Assembly (NCBI RefSeq): GCF_003219795.1
Contig: NZ_QJVC01000014.1
Coordinates: 1-64,000 of the forward strand
DNA from: Arthrobacter psychrolactophilus
GTDB taxonomy: Bacteria > Actinomycetota > Actinomycetes > Actinomycetales > Micrococcaceae
Direction of reading: 5' to 3'
DNA: 64,000 nt
In this document: one piece after another, positions 38,140 through 48,444 of the stretch
Numbering within the stretch: the stretch's first letter is position 1
How the letters are laid out: the number at the start of each line of letters is the position of its first letter
The notes under the pieces: model-generated
What the model saw: the letters and a program-made list of their open reading frames with translations, nothing else
Databases searched by the model: none
What the model was told of the DNA's origin: nothing
Made by a program: the position numbers and the translations under genes

Positions 38140-39263
38140 CGCGAGGTGCTTTCCTTGGGTTTTGTGGGGTTGGGATGCGCATCATCCCAGTTGTTGTAAG
38201 CGCTGACTATGGCCCCTACGAGACGGTGTCGGACAACATCCGTGGCGTCTAGGAGGGCAAAGTGAATATCGTCGACCTGTCCGAGGATTTCCCGCACGAC
38301 ACGAAGGCCGGACTTGGTTCCGGTCGGCAGGTCAATTTGGGTGACATCGCCAGTGACGACAATCTTGGAACCAAAGCCCAAACGTGTCAGGAACATTTTC
38401 ATTTGTTCCGGCGTGGTGTTTTGAGCTTCGTCCAAAATGATGAAGGCGTCGTTGAGGGTACGGCCACGCATATACGCCAGGGGTGCCACCTCGATGGTGC
38501 CGGCGGCCATGAGTCGCGGAATGGTCTCCGGATCCATCATGTCATGCAGGGCGTCATAGAGCGGGCGCAGATAAGGATCGATCTTGTCGTTGAGCGTGCC
38601 GGGCAGGAATCCCAGCCGCTCCCCTGCTTCGACGGCCGGACGCGTCAGGATGATCCTGCTGACCTCTTTACGCTGTAGGGCCTGGACGGCCTTGGCCATG
38701 GCGAGGTAGGTCTTGCCTGTTCCTGCGGGGCCGATGCCGAACACCACGGTGTTCCTGTCGATGGAATCGACATAGTCCTTTTGATTGGCCGTTTTAGGCC
38801 GAATCGTGCGGCCCCGGCTGGAGAGAATGTCATAGCTGAGGATGTCAACCACCGAGGTGTCGGGGCGGGTACGCAACATGGCCACCAACTGCTCCCATAC
38901 GCTGGCACTCATGGGACTGTTCCGAGCCACCATGCCGCGGGCTTCTTCAATCAGGTGCATGATGCGCGGCACGACGGCAATGGGCCCGGTGATGGTCAAC
39001 ACATTGCCGCGGGCGAGGAAACTCACACCCGGATAGAGGCTTTCAATGATCCTCAAGCCTTCGTCTTCTGCCCCGAGCGCTGCCACCATTTGCTCAGAGG
39101 AGAGGAAGTGCACAACCTCTGTGCGAATTCCATCGACTGAATATGGAAAATTCTGCCCGGGTCCCTGAGCGGACGATGGATCATGGCGGTTCCCTGTTGT
39201 TTCTGCCATAGCTGCGGCCGTACCGGCCTGAAATCTCTCCTCATTTGTACCGGTGATGAGCAC
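38136..39263 (-). CDS. phoH: PhoH family ATPase
   Basis: 375 residues from the GTG at 39263; an ATG at 39209 is the alternative and neither has a clear binding site. Walker A GPAGTGKT at 178-185, Walker B FIILDEAQNTTPEQ, and VTGDVTQIDLP in the C-terminal half define the PhoH ATPase domain; an N-terminal KH-like segment lies near residues 60-115. PhoH-like proteins act with YbeY in RNA metabolism. First gene of a four-gene translationally coupled operon. Confidence 0.93.
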   Translation of the reverse strand: MLITGTNEERFQAGTAAAMAETTGNRHDPSSAQGPGQNFPYSVDGIRTEVVHFLSSEQMVAALGAEDEGLRIIESLYPGVSFLARGNVLTITGPIAVVPRIMHLIEEARGMVARNSPMSASVWEQLVAMLRTRPDTSVVDILSYDILSSRGRTIRPKTANQKDYVDSIDRNTVVFGIGPAGTGKTYLAMAKAVQALQRKEVSRIILTRPAVEAGERLGFLPGTLNDKIDPYLRPLYDALHDMMDPETIPRLMAAGTIEVAPLAYMRGRTLNDAFIILDEAQNTTPEQMKMFLTRLGFGSKIVVTGDVTQIDLPTGTKSGLRVVREILGQVDDIHFALLDATDVVRHRLVGAIVSAYNNWDDAHPNPTKPKESTSR

Positions 39264-39549
39264 CGGAGTGTTGAACGTAAGTCTTTAGGGCAATTCTAGT
39301 GCACACCTCCCGACAGCCAGCAATGATCAGTTATGCCGTGAGCGCATCTTTGTCTCACATTGGCGGCGAAGTGTTTCGATACGGTTTCAGTTCCATGTCA
39401 GAGTGCTATTTCCGGGGCATCGGCACCGGCATCTATGCCAAGCTAGGTGGGTTCAAGGTCTTGTGGGGATGCTGAGGACTCCAAGCACAGCACGGCGTGG
39501 GGCACCACCTGCCGCCGTTCACCGATGAAGATTAGCGAGTATCACAACC

Positions 39550-40554
39550 ATGTTTGCCGCCCCCACCGCACCCCGGCGCCACGGCGCCGCAGCAGATGCG
39601 TCGTTGCGGCAAAAACGTGTCCTGACACGGATGCGGGTGGTTGATAAGTTCGCCATCCTTACCTTGTCCTTATCGTTGGCGCTTATCGGCTGCACCTCTC
39701 AGGGACTCAACCAGTCCACCACCTCGATGCCGACGAGCAACACCGTCATGACCTCAGGTCTGGTCACGAGCGCGCCACTGGAAACGGCAACGTCTTCTCA
39801 GACATTGCCGGTGTACTGGCTGGGCAGCAGCAACGATGACGTTTTCCTGTACCGGGAGTTTGTTCCGGCTCGATCCTCCGATGACCCCATCGTGGCGGCC
39901 CTGCGCGTCATCATGGGCGGCAAACCGCTTGACCCGGATTACTTCTCGATCTGGAACAACCCCTCACGCCTGGGTGCCTCCATTTCGGCCAAAAACGTGA
40001 TTACCATCGACATGTCCGCTGATGCGTTTAGTAACAAGGTCGACAAGGGCATCGCCGAACGTTCCATCTCGCAATTGGTGTACACCGCAACGGCGGCAGC
40101 GGCCATGGCCGGTCTGGTCGATACCAGCACCTCCATTCAGGTGTCCATCCTCGTCGACGGGCATACTGGTTATAACGCCTTTGGGCAGCTCACGCTCGAG
40201 AAGCCACTCACCCGAGCCGCCCAGTTCGTCGCCCCCGTGTGGATCATTGACCCGGCTAACGGCAGCCACTTCAACACCCTCCCCCTCAAGGTGGCCGGGC
40301 AGGCCATCTCCCCCACGGGCACCTTGGTCTGGTCCTTGTCTCACGTTGTTGGCGACAAAGTGGGCGAGCATTACCTCAGTGGTACCGTGACGATTGAGCA
40401 GGGCCCCAACGAACTCGGCGAGTTTAGCTTCACCCTCGTCCCGCCTCCCGGCAGCTACGAACTCTCCGTCTACGTTGAAGACCCCGCAGCCCCGGGCAAG
40501 AAGCTCGGACTGGACACGAAAATCGTCTCGATCTCAGAACCCAGCGCCAAATAG
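39550..40554 (+). CDS. GerMN-domain lipoprotein
   Basis: 334 residues from 39550; an ATG at 39631 would give a more compact signal peptide and is equally possible, neither having a good ribosome binding site. A hydrophobic stretch ends in the lipobox LIGC (Cys48, or Cys21 from the second start). A Ser/Thr linker is followed by a GerMN domain (about 85-210) and a Gmad2-type immunoglobulin-like domain (about 225-325, with the PVWIIDPANGSHFNTLP start). Surface-anchored, function unknown. Elsewhere in Actinobacteria GerMN lipoproteins (LpqB type) assist two-component sensors, but no sensor gene lies here. Confidence 0.82.
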   Translation: MFAAPTAPRRHGAAADASLRQKRVLTRMRVVDKFAILTLSLSLALIGCTSQGLNQSTTSMPTSNTVMTSGLVTSAPLETATSSQTLPVYWLGSSNDDVFLYREFVPARSSDDPIVAALRVIMGGKPLDPDYFSIWNNPSRLGASISAKNVITIDMSADAFSNKVDKGIAERSISQLVYTATAAAAMAGLVDTSTSIQVSILVDGHTGYNAFGQLTLEKPLTRAAQFVAPVWIIDPANGSHFNTLPLKVAGQAISPTGTLVWSLSHVVGDKVGEHYLSGTVTIEQGPNELGEFSFTLVPPPGSYELSVYVEDPAAPGKKLGLDTKIVSISEPSAK

Positions 40555-40566
40555 CCCTCCCTCCCC

Positions 40567-40628
40567 AGCTTTAAACAGTGATGCCCGCGGTAACCAAACG
40601 GTCACCGCGGGCATCACTGTTTAAAGCT
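40567..40628. terminator. bidirectional terminator with 25-bp perfect arms
   Basis: AGCTTTAAACAGTGATGCCC begins the left arm (40567-40591), and the exact complement occupies 40604-40628, with a 12-nt loop. It separates the convergent lipoprotein and rsmE genes; the right arm runs to the rsmE stop. Confidence 0.9.
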
Positions 40629-40631
40629 GAG

Positions 40632-41408
40632 TTACTGCCAGCGTCCCAGTTCCTGACTCAAGACAACGACGGCGGCCGGCCCGGCAGTTGATGAGCGCAG
40701 CACGTGGTGCCCCAACAGTGCGGTGCGGGCACCGGCGGCACGGAAAGCGTCCACCTCGGCCGAACTCATGCCGCCCTCGGGGCCAACAATCATCACCACG
40801 CCTCGCTGCCTAAGTGCCTCGTCGGGTTCCGCGGCCAACCACTCTCGAGCCACGGTGGCCAAGGAGTCCACGGCGTCTTCATGAAGAATCAAGGCGAGCC
40901 CGGCCCCGGCGATGAGTTCGCACACCCCCGCGGTTCCTACGAGGGAGCCCACCTGCGGAACGGCGGATCGCCGGGCCTGCTTCGCCCCTGCGGCAACCAC
41001 CTGGCGCCACTTCTCCGGCCCCTTGATGGCCTTGTCCATCTTCCACCGCACAATGGAACGCTCAGCCTGCCACGGTACGACGGCGTCGATACCCAGTTCG
41101 GTGGCCGTCTCGATAGCGAGCTCGTCGCGATCGCCCTTGGCCAAGGCCTGAACCAGGGTGAAGGGAATCGCGGGAGTGCCTTCGGGGAGCACAGCGTCGA
41201 CCCGGACCGTCAGGCTGGCCTTGTCGGCGCCGGTGACGGTGCAGATCAAACGCAAGCCCGCGCCGTCGCACATGTCAACAGGCTCACCGGCCGTGAGCCG
41301 CTTAACTGTTGCCGCGTGGCGCCCTTCTGGACCGTCCAGGAGGAACAGGTCCCCGGGGACGAGGGCCATGAGTTGTTCAGGAGCGGCGTAGAAGACGGGG
41401 TTACTCAT
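40632..41408 (-). CDS. rsmE: 16S rRNA m3U1498 methyltransferase
   Basis: 258 residues. An N-terminal PUA-like domain (about 1-75) and a SPOUT domain with the knotted SAM site: IVGPEGGMSSAEVDAF and LLGHHVLRSSTAGPAAV at the C-terminus. It methylates U1498 of 16S rRNA. It lies 5 nt after dnaJ and is part of hrcA-dnaJ-rsmE. Confidence 0.95.
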   Translation of the reverse strand: MSNPVFYAAPEQLMALVPGDLFLLDGPEGRHAATVKRLTAGEPVDMCDGAGLRLICTVTGADKASLTVRVDAVLPEGTPAIPFTLVQALAKGDRDELAIETATELGIDAVVPWQAERSIVRWKMDKAIKGPEKWRQVVAAGAKQARRSAVPQVGSLVGTAGVCELIAGAGLALILHEDAVDSLATVAREWLAAEPDEALRQRGVVMIVGPEGGMSSAEVDAFRAAGARTALLGHHVLRSSTAGPAAVVVLSQELGRWQ

Positions 41409-41413
41409 GGCGC

Positions 41414-42550
41414 TTAGAGGTTGCCGAGCTTGTCGCGCAGCTTGGCGAACATGCCGCCACTGCTGACGAGCTTGCCCTCGGTGAAGCTTTCGCCACGCAG
41501 GACTGCGAGCTGCTTGAGGAGCTCTTCCTGGGCGGCGTCGGGCTTCGTGGGGGTCTCGACGTGGATGTGAACCTTCAAGTCGCCGCGGCCAAAGCCACGC
41601 AGATGCGTCACGCCGAGGCTGCGCAGGTTGATGATCTCCCCTGCCTGCGTGCCGGGCTTGATGCTGATGGGCTGCTCGCCGTCGAAGGTTTCAAAGGTCA
41701 GCTCGGTGCCCAGTGCCGCGGCCGTCATGGGGACGCTGAGGGTGGCGTGGAGATCGTCGCCCTCGCGGAGGAAGGCGGGATCGTTGTTGACCTTCATTTC
41801 CACGTACAGGTCACCGGCGGGGCCGCCTGCCGGGCCTACCTCGCCCTGGCCGCTGAGCTGGATGCGGGTTCCCGTGCTGACGCCGGCGGGGACCTTGATG
41901 GTGAAGGCGCGGCGGTTGCGCACGCGGCCATCACCCATGCATTCGTTGCAGGGGTCGATGATCATGGTACCGAAGCCCTGGCACGAGTTACAGGTGGCAA
42001 CCGTCATGACATTGCCCAGGATCGAGCGCATGGGGCGCTGGACCTGGCCGCTGCCGTGGCAAATGTCGCAGGTGGTCGGCGAGGTGCCGGGACGGCAGCA
42101 ACTGCCATCACACGTGGGGCAGATGACGGCCGTGTCGATTTCCAGCTTCTTGTTGACGCCGAAGACGGCCTCACGCAATTCCACCCGCACCGTGATGAGG
42201 GCGTCCTGACCGCGACGCGTGCGCGATGCCGGACCGCGGCCACCGCCTCCGCCGCCACCTCCGAAGAAGGACTCGAAGATGTCCTGGAAGGCAAAGCCAT
42301 CGCCGCCGCCACCGTAGTTTCCGCCACCGTTATCGTTGCCGTTTTCATTGCCCGTGGTGTCGTAGACGCGGCGCTTCTGCGGGTCCGAGAGGACCTCGTA
42401 GGCGTGCGTGACCGACTTGAAACGGTCCTGGGCATCCGGGGCGTCATTGACGTCCGGGTGCAGCTTCCGGGCCAGCTTGCGGTAAGCCTTCTTGATTTCC
42501 TCGGCTGTCGCGTCGCGGGAGACGCCCAATGCGTCGTAGTGATTGCTCAA
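41414..42550 (-). CDS. dnaJ: chaperone DnaJ
   Basis: 378 residues. J domain with HPD at 31-33, a Gly-rich linker (about 75-110), four CxxCxG-like zinc motifs ([28 protein letters not shown]) between about 150 and 215, and C-terminal substrate-binding domains. It stimulates DnaK. This is the DnaJ2-type copy coupled to hrcA, under CIRCE control, as in many Actinobacteria. Confidence 0.96.
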   Translation of the reverse strand: MSNHYDALGVSRDATAEEIKKAYRKLARKLHPDVNDAPDAQDRFKSVTHAYEVLSDPQKRRVYDTTGNENGNDNGGGNYGGGGDGFAFQDIFESFFGGGGGGGGRGPASRTRRGQDALITVRVELREAVFGVNKKLEIDTAVICPTCDGSCCRPGTSPTTCDICHGSGQVQRPMRSILGNVMTVATCNSCQGFGTMIIDPCNECMGDGRVRNRRAFTIKVPAGVSTGTRIQLSGQGEVGPAGGPAGDLYVEMKVNNDPAFLREGDDLHATLSVPMTAAALGTELTFETFDGEQPISIKPGTQAGEIINLRSLGVTHLRGFGRGDLKVHIHVETPTKPDAAQEELLKQLAVLRGESFTEGKLVSSGGMFAKLRDKLGNL

Positions 42551-42583
42551 AATGTTGCTCTCTTTACGTGGAAACGGTGGCCG

Positions 42584-43597
42584 TTAACCGGCCAAAATTC
42601 TAGAAAGGTACTGTGCCACGGCGCGGACGCTGGACATGGTGTTGGGGTAGTCCATCCGGGTGGGTCCGACGACGCCGAGTTTGGCGTTCTCCCCCGGCCC
42701 GTAGCCTGCCGCAACGACGGAGGCTTCCGCTAAGGAATCGTGGGGGTTTTCCCGGCCAATCACGACCGCCATGCCGAGGGAGTCCTGAGCCATGGCTTCC
42801 AGGAGACGCAACAGCACCACCTGTTCTTCCAAGGCGTCAAGCACCGGCCCAATGCTCAGCGGGAAATCATTGTTAGACCGGGCCAGGTTAGCCGTCCCTG
42901 CCATTACAATGCGATCTTCCCTGGCATTCCGGGCCAACACGGCCAGACCCTGGGCCAGCCGGGCGGCGGGTCCCTGCTCGGCGTGGGGCACCGTCAAGGG
43001 AATCCTGGCCACGGCGTCCGGGAGCATGGCGACCGTCAGCCCACTCAAGGCCGCTAGGAAGACCTTACGCAATCCAGCGAGCGTGGGATCATCCAGCGGA
43101 GCGCCCACGTCAATGACGTTCTGCTCCACCTTGCCCGAGGCCAAGATTAAAACGATCAAGACCTGCCGCGCCGCGAGCGACACAAATTCAATGTGTCGCA
43201 CCGTGGCAGCGGCCGAGCGGGGGTACTGCACCACGGCCACTTGATTCGTCAGGTGCGCCAAGGCCCGGACGGTTCGTTCAAGCACATCGTCGAGATCCGT
43301 TGAGCCCTCAAGCAGCGTTGAAATGGCTCGACGCTCAGCGGCGGATAGCGGCTTGACGGAGGAGATTTGATCGACAAAGATCCGGTATCCCTTGTCGGTG
43401 GGGATTCGCCCGGAGCTTGTGTGCGGGGCGGTGATGAGCCCCTCTTCCTCCAAGGCGGCCATATCGTTGCGGATCGTGGCGCTCGAAACGCCTAGATGGT
43501 GCCGTTCAACGAGGGCCTTGGAGCCGACGGGCTCACGTGTATGGACGTAATCTTCAACAATGGCCCGAAGAACTTCCAGCTTCCGTGGTTCACTCAT
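42584..43597 (-). CDS. hrcA: heat-inducible transcription repressor HrcA
   Basis: 337 residues from the ATG at 43597, with AGGAGG 8 nt upstream; a GTG three codons earlier is less well placed. The winged helix domain (about 1-75, with GVSSATIRNDMAALEEEGLI and HTSSGRIPTDKGYR) binds the CIRCE element found 26 nt upstream. The C-terminal domain (about 100-330) senses chaperone availability. HrcA represses its own operon until heat shock. Confidence 0.96.
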   Translation of the reverse strand: MSEPRKLEVLRAIVEDYVHTREPVGSKALVERHHLGVSSATIRNDMAALEEEGLITAPHTSSGRIPTDKGYRIFVDQISSVKPLSAAERRAISTLLEGSTDLDDVLERTVRALAHLTNQVAVVQYPRSAAATVRHIEFVSLAARQVLIVLILASGKVEQNVIDVGAPLDDPTLAGLRKVFLAALSGLTVAMLPDAVARIPLTVPHAEQGPAARLAQGLAVLARNAREDRIVMAGTANLARSNNDFPLSIGPVLDALEEQVVLLRLLEAMAQDSLGMAVVIGRENPHDSLAEASVVAAGYGPGENAKLGVVGPTRMDYPNTMSSVRAVAQYLSRILAG

Positions 43598-43622
43598 GCC
43601 CGGCACCTCCTCTCAATCGCAT

Positions 43623-43649
43623 TTAGCACTCTACCGGCTCAAGTGCTAA
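43623..43649. promoter_or_regulatory. CIRCE operator for HrcA
   Basis: TTAGCACTC, nine bases, then AAGTGCTAA: the CIRCE consensus with one change (A for G) in the right half. It lies 26 nt upstream of hrcA, so it autoregulates hrcA-dnaJ-rsmE. Confidence 0.92.
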
Positions 43650-43809
43650 GTCTAATACGTTTTCGAACGGCCGACCCGTGGCCACTCGAGACCCTAATGC
43701 CCGTTGCCGGGCTCCTTGACCGGTTAGCATGGGTTTTCACCCGGTCGTGTTCGCCCTGAGCGTTGCCCGGTGTCAAAATTTTCCAGTTCAACATGGTGTG
43801 AGGTTTGGC

Positions 43810-44658
43810 GTGCAGTACGAGCAGTGGGGACCCCAGGATCTGAGCGCACCGGCGCAGCGTGTCCTGCGCAAGATTGAGGCGCGTGGCGGCCTCGTGATCG
43901 AGGACGTCCAGACGGGGTGGGTGGGCGCCGTGGTGCGTCTGGAGAAGTCCGGCGGCATGCACATTGTGGAGCTGGCCGATCGCCGTAATAAGGTGCGAGC
44001 CTTCCCGCTGGGCTTTGGGTTCCTTCTCGAGGGAGAGCCCATCGAGCTCATAGCCCCCATCAAGAGTGCCCCGCAGCAGAGCCTGCGCACGGCCTCGGGC
44101 TCGGTCAAGGTTGCCGACACGCGCGCCAAGGTGGCTAAGGCCAGCCGCATCTGGGTTGAGGGTAAGCACGACGCCGAGCTGGTTGAGAAGGTGTGGGGTG
44201 ACGATCTCCGGGTGGAGGGCATCGTGGTGGAGCCGCTGCGCGGAATCGATGATCTCGCCGCTGCCGTGGCCGACTTCGCGCCGAGCCCCACGCGGAAATT
44301 GGGAATTTTGGTGGATCATCTGGTCCCCGGATCCAAGGAAACCCGGATTGTGGCCAATCTCATGGCGAGCCCTGCAGTTCGTCACAATGTCTTAGTTGTT
44401 GGTCACCCGTATGTCGATGTGTGGCAGGCCATTAAACCAAGCACGCTGGGCATTCCGGCATGGCCTGTTGTCCCGCGTTCCATGGAGTGGAAGCTCGGAA
44501 TCCTCAAGGCTTTTGGCTGGCCGCACAGCACTGCGGAAGACGTTGGCTTGGGCTGGCAACGACTACTTTCACGGGTTAATTCCTACTCGGATCTGGAACC
44601 TTCCCTGCTTGGTCGGGTGGAGGAGGTCATTGACTTCCTCACCGCCCCCGTATCCTAG
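43810..44658 (+). CDS. DUF3097 family protein
   Basis: 282 residues from the GTG at 43810, which has GAGG 6 nt upstream; the 27 upstream codons are not family-like. It is a conserved actinobacterial family of unknown function. RIWVEGKHDAELVEKVWGDDLR (about 109-130) followed by VEPLRGIDDL and LGILVDHLVPGSKE recalls a TOPRIM-like fold (Glu in VEGKHD, Asp in LVDHL), suggesting a nucleic-acid role. Divergent from hrcA. Confidence 0.88.
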   Translation: MQYEQWGPQDLSAPAQRVLRKIEARGGLVIEDVQTGWVGAVVRLEKSGGMHIVELADRRNKVRAFPLGFGFLLEGEPIELIAPIKSAPQQSLRTASGSVKVADTRAKVAKASRIWVEGKHDAELVEKVWGDDLRVEGIVVEPLRGIDDLAAAVADFAPSPTRKLGILVDHLVPGSKETRIVANLMASPAVRHNVLVVGHPYVDVWQAIKPSTLGIPAWPVVPRSMEWKLGILKAFGWPHSTAEDVGLGWQRLLSRVNSYSDLEPSLLGRVEEVIDFLTAPVS

Positions 44659-44716
44659 TGTCAGAGACTGGTTGTGAACCGGTCCGCAGTATTCGCTTGT
44701 TGAAAGGCCAATCATT

Positions 44717-45109
44717 GTGAGTCATCCAGTCAATCGCCTCAGTGGTGCACCCCAACAGCCCCTCACACCGTCTGAGGACAAGCAGTGGGCGTTCATGTCC
44801 CATTGCGGCGGAATTCTTGGCTGCGTGCCGTCCCTGTTGATTTACAAGCTCATGGGTCCGCGCGGGCGCTTCACGGCTCAGGAGTCCCTCGAGGCGTTGA
44901 ACTTCACGTTGCCGCCGACCATCGCCGCCGTCGTCTTGAACATCCTGGCGCTGGTCTTTTCCTTCTTCAACCCCAGCCTTGGCTCGGTCTTCGCGATCCT
45001 GGCCCTGGTCATCTGGGTGCTCTTGACGGTTTTCTCCGTCGTTGCCGCGATTCGCGTCAACCGCGGTCAGCCGTACCGTTACCGCTGGAATCTGCGCTAC
45101 TTCAAGTAA
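44717..45109 (+). CDS. DUF4870 membrane protein
   Basis: 130 residues. After a short N-terminus, SEDKQWAFMSHCGGILG starts the DUF4870 domain with three membrane helices (about 28-45, 70-90, 97-118) and the ESLEALNFTL segment between them. GAAAGG lies 10 nt before the GTG start. Function unknown; members are sometimes linked to Tic20-like folds. It follows DUF3097 by 58 nt and ends at a palindromic terminator. Confidence 0.85.
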   Translation: MSHPVNRLSGAPQQPLTPSEDKQWAFMSHCGGILGCVPSLLIYKLMGPRGRFTAQESLEALNFTLPPTIAAVVLNILALVFSFFNPSLGSVFAILALVIWVLLTVFSVVAAIRVNRGQPYRYRWNLRYFK

Positions 45110-45121
45110 ACCTTTAAAGCC

Positions 45122-45173
45122 AAAGTCCGACGGCGTTCCACCCACCTAGGTGGGTGGAACGCCGTCGGACTTT
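45122..45173. terminator. 52-bp perfect palindrome, bidirectional terminator
   Basis: Two exactly complementary 26-nt arms meet with no spacer at CCT/AGG; the left arm begins AAAGTCCGACGGCG. It separates the convergent DUF4870 and hemW genes and has T runs on both sides. Confidence 0.9.
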
Positions 45174-45184
45174 TGTGTGAAAAC

Positions 45185-46414
45185 TCAGTCCAGCAGGGCC
45201 CGGGTGACCGCATCACCGAGGAGCCGACCCTTGAGGGTCAACACCAATGTTCCGGCGAAAGCCTTGAGCGGATCCACGAGCTCCTGAGCGATCAGTCCGG
45301 CAACAGCCTTGCGGGCCGCGGGGCTGAGCGTGTCGATCGCCAGGCCCTCCGCGAGCCGGGACACGAGCATGATCCGCTCCATCTCCCGGGTATCCGTGTC
45401 CAGGGTTTCACGTCCGGCGGCGGGTGATTCGCCGTTGTCCAGGCGGTTCGCATACGCAGTGGGGTGCTTGACGTTCCACCAGCGCACGCCGCCCATATGG
45501 GAGTGTGAGCCGGGCCCGATCCCCCACCAGTCGTCGCCGCGCCAGTACGCCAGGTTGTGCTGGCAGGCGTCCTCGGGTGTGCGGGACCAGTTGCTGACCT
45601 CGTACCAGGACAGCCCGGCCTCACGGAAGAGTCCGTCGGCGAGCTCGTATTTGACGGCATGGTCGTCATCGTCAATGTTGGGCACCTGGCCGCGGCGAAT
45701 CTGCGCCGCCAACTTGGTGCCGTCCTCGACGATGAGCGAGTAGGCCGAAATATGGTCCGGCTCGTAGCTCAGCGCGGTGCGCACCGAGGTTTCCCAGTCC
45801 GCGACGGACTCCCCCGGCGTGCCATAGATCAAGTCAACGCTCACCTTGAGCCCCACCTCGCGCGCCCAGGCAACTGCCTGGGGCACCTTTTCGGGGTTGT
45901 GAGTGCGGTCCAAGACCTTCAAAACGTGCGGTACGGCCGACTGCATGCCGAACGAGACGCGAGTGAATCCGCCGTCGAACAATTCCTGCAGGGATTCCTT
46001 CGTGACCGAATCCGGGTTCGCTTCAGTGGTGACCTCGGCACCTTCCGCAAGCCCCCACTGCTCGATGGCAGCACCCAGAATGCTCGTCAGGTCACTGGAG
46101 GGCAAGAGCGTGGGCGTGCCGCCACCAAAGAATACGGTGCTGAGCTTGCGCGCTGGCATGCCCGAGGCGTCCATGGCGCGCGCGGCAAAAAGCACCTCGC
46201 GCACAGCCGTGGCAGCATAGGCGTCTTGGGAGGCGCCACCACCTAGCTCGGTGGCGGTGTAGGTGTTGAAGTCGCAGTAGCCGCAGCGCACAGCACAAAA
46301 CGGGATGTGCGCGTACAGGCTGAACTTGCGCGACTCCGCGCCAACGGCAGCCTGCGCGGGCAGGATACCGTCGGCGGGGGCCGGATCCCCGAGGGGCAAA
46401 GCACTCGGGGTCAC
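45185..46414 (-). CDS. hemW: radical SAM heme chaperone HemW
   Basis: 409 residues. The radical SAM cluster motif is Cys40, Cys44 and Cys47 (CAVRCGYC), with FFGGGTPT following. The [20 protein letters not shown] segment and a C-terminal HemN_C domain are typical of HemW, which delivers heme to respiratory enzymes and is not a coproporphyrinogen oxidase. The start overlaps the lepA stop by 4 nt. Confidence 0.95.
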   Translation of the reverse strand: MTPSALPLGDPAPADGILPAQAAVGAESRKFSLYAHIPFCAVRCGYCDFNTYTATELGGGASQDAYAATAVREVLFAARAMDASGMPARKLSTVFFGGGTPTLLPSSDLTSILGAAIEQWGLAEGAEVTTEANPDSVTKESLQELFDGGFTRVSFGMQSAVPHVLKVLDRTHNPEKVPQAVAWAREVGLKVSVDLIYGTPGESVADWETSVRTALSYEPDHISAYSLIVEDGTKLAAQIRRGQVPNIDDDDHAVKYELADGLFREAGLSWYEVSNWSRTPEDACQHNLAYWRGDDWWGIGPGSHSHMGGVRWWNVKHPTAYANRLDNGESPAAGRETLDTDTREMERIMLVSRLAEGLAIDTLSPAARKAVAGLIAQELVDPLKAFAGTLVLTLKGRLLGDAVTRALLD

Positions 46415-48267
46415 TTCTTTGACTTGTCCTTCGGAGCTTCCGCGGTGGTCAGCGCGGCGATGAAGGCTTCCTGCGGGACTTCTACACGTCCCACCATCTT
46501 CATGCGCTTCTTACCTTCCTTCTGCTTCTCCAGCAGCTTGCGCTTACGGGAGATGTCGCCGCCGTAGCACTTCGCCAAAACGTCCTTGCGGATGGCGCGG
46601 ATACTTTCACGGGCGATGATGCGGGCGCCGATGGCAGCCTGGATGGGCACCTCGAACTGCTGGCGCGGGATGAGCTCGCGCAGCTTGCCGGTCATCATGA
46701 CACCGTAGGCGTAGGCCTTGTCACGGTGGGTGATGGCGGAGAAGGCGTCAACCTGCTCGCCCTGCAGGAGGATGTCGACCTTGACCAGATCGGAGACCTG
46801 ATCGCCGTCGGCCTTCCAGTCCAGCGAACCGTAGCCACGGGTCTTGGACTTCAAGATGTCGAAGAAGTCAAAGACAATTTCGGCCAACGGCAGGCGGTAA
46901 CGGATCTCCACACGGTCCTCGGAGAGGTAGTCCATGCCGCCGAGGATGCCTCGACGAGTCTGGCACAGCTCCATGATGGCGCCAACAAATTCGGTCGGGG
47001 CAAGGATCGTGGCGGCCACCATGGGCTCGCGTACCTCGGCGATTTTCCCCGAGGGGTATTCGCTGGGGTTGGTGACGTGGACGGTCTTTTTATCTTCCAG
47101 GGTGACCTGGTATTCCACGTTGGGAGCGGTGGAAATCAAATCGAGGTTGTGCTCGCGTTCGAGGCGTTCACGCGTGATTTCCAGGTGCAACAGACCCAGG
47201 AAGCCCACACGGAAACCAAAGCCCAGAGCAGCGGAGGTTTCCGGCTCGTAGACCAGAGCGGCGTCGTTGAGCATGAGCTTTTCCAGCGCATCACGGAGCA
47301 CAGGGTAATCCGTACCATCCATGGGGTACAGGCCGGAGAAGACCATGGGCTTGGCATCATGGTAGCCGGGGAGCGCATCGGTGGCCGGCTTGCTGAAGGT
47401 CGTGACGGTATCGCCAACCTTGGACAGGCGCACATCCTTCACACCCGTAATCAAGTAACCCACCTCTCCGACGCCCAGGCCCTTTGAAGGCTTCGGCTCC
47501 GGGGAGCTCACACCGATTTCCAACAGCTCGTGCGTAGCACGGGTGGACATCATCTGAATCTTTTCGCGCGGGCTCAGGCTGCCGTCGATGACACGGACGT
47601 AGGTGACCACGCCGCGGTAGGTGTCGTAGACGGAGTCGAAGATCATGGCACGGGCCGGGGCGTTGGGGTCACCAACAGGCGGCGGAAGTTCGCGGACGAT
47701 CTGATCGAGCAGCTCTTCTACACCGGCGCCGGTCTTACCCGAAACCATCAGCACATCCTCGGGCTTGCCGCCGATCAGGTTGGCCAGCTCCGCGGCATAC
47801 TTTTCCGGCTGCGCGGCCGGGAGATCGATCTTGTTCAAGACCGGAATGATGGTGAGGTTGTTTTCCATGGCCAGGTACAGGTTGGCCAAGGTCTGAGCCT
47901 CGATACCCTGTGCCGCATCAACCAAAAGAATCGCGCCTTCGCAGGCGGCCAGGGAGCGGGAGACCTCGTAGGTGAAGTCAACGTGGCCCGGGGTGTCAAT
48001 CATGTTCAGGCAGTAAGAGGTGCCATCAAGTTCCCACGGGATACGAACGGCCTGGGATTTGATGGTGATGCCGCGTTCGCGTTCAATGTCCATGCGGTCA
48101 AGATATTGCGCCTTCATATCACGCTGCTGAACCACTCCAGTGAGCTGGAGCATCCGGTCGGCCAGGGTTGATTTACCGTGGTCGATGTGCGCGATGATGC
48201 AGAAGTTCCTGATGATCGCCGGATCAGTCGCGGCGGGCACCGGGGCAGTGCGGGCCATGGGTGACAC
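46411..48267 (-). CDS. lepA: elongation factor 4 (LepA)
   Basis: 618 residues. Translational GTPase: AHIDHGKST at 26-34, DTPGH, NKID; then EF-G-like domains II, III and V and the LepA-specific C-terminal domain ending in a Lys-rich tail ([14 protein letters not shown]). It binds stalled or assembling ribosomes. The GTG start has AAGGA 6 nt upstream; an ATG three codons later is the alternative. Co-translated with hemW. Confidence 0.97.
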   Translation of the reverse strand: MSPMARTAPVPAATDPAIIRNFCIIAHIDHGKSTLADRMLQLTGVVQQRDMKAQYLDRMDIERERGITIKSQAVRIPWELDGTSYCLNMIDTPGHVDFTYEVSRSLAACEGAILLVDAAQGIEAQTLANLYLAMENNLTIIPVLNKIDLPAAQPEKYAAELANLIGGKPEDVLMVSGKTGAGVEELLDQIVRELPPPVGDPNAPARAMIFDSVYDTYRGVVTYVRVIDGSLSPREKIQMMSTRATHELLEIGVSSPEPKPSKGLGVGEVGYLITGVKDVRLSKVGDTVTTFSKPATDALPGYHDAKPMVFSGLYPMDGTDYPVLRDALEKLMLNDAALVYEPETSAALGFGFRVGFLGLLHLEITRERLEREHNLDLISTAPNVEYQVTLEDKKTVHVTNPSEYPSGKIAEVREPMVAATILAPTEFVGAIMELCQTRRGILGGMDYLSEDRVEIRYRLPLAEIVFDFFDILKSKTRGYGSLDWKADGDQVSDLVKVDILLQGEQVDAFSAITHRDKAYAYGVMMTGKLRELIPRQQFEVPIQAAIGARIIARESIRAIRKDVLAKCYGGDISRKRKLLEKQKEGKKRMKMVGRVEVPQEAFIAALTTAEAPKDKSKK

Positions 48268-48444
48268 TAGGGTTCCTTACTGTTGCATGGACGCAGGGAT
48301 TACGGCTGGTGCGCCGAACCGTGCAGGGGTTGTGTCCGCACATTGCGCGCACGGACACTCATTGCCTCCAAGTCTCCCATGAATACTTGCCGGGCACAGA
48401 ACTGAGCGAGCGCTTGCCCCGCCGACTTCGTTACTCTATGAACT

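Noticed and set aside
39323-39475. 50-codon frame between phoH and the lipoprotein gene
   Set aside because: No ribosome binding site, no recognisable motif, and it lies in a promoter region between divergent genes.
45122-45173. Perfect palindrome as a replication or transfer origin
   Set aside because: It sits between convergent genes with T runs on both sides, the setting of a bidirectional terminator; no repeats or replication genes lie nearby.
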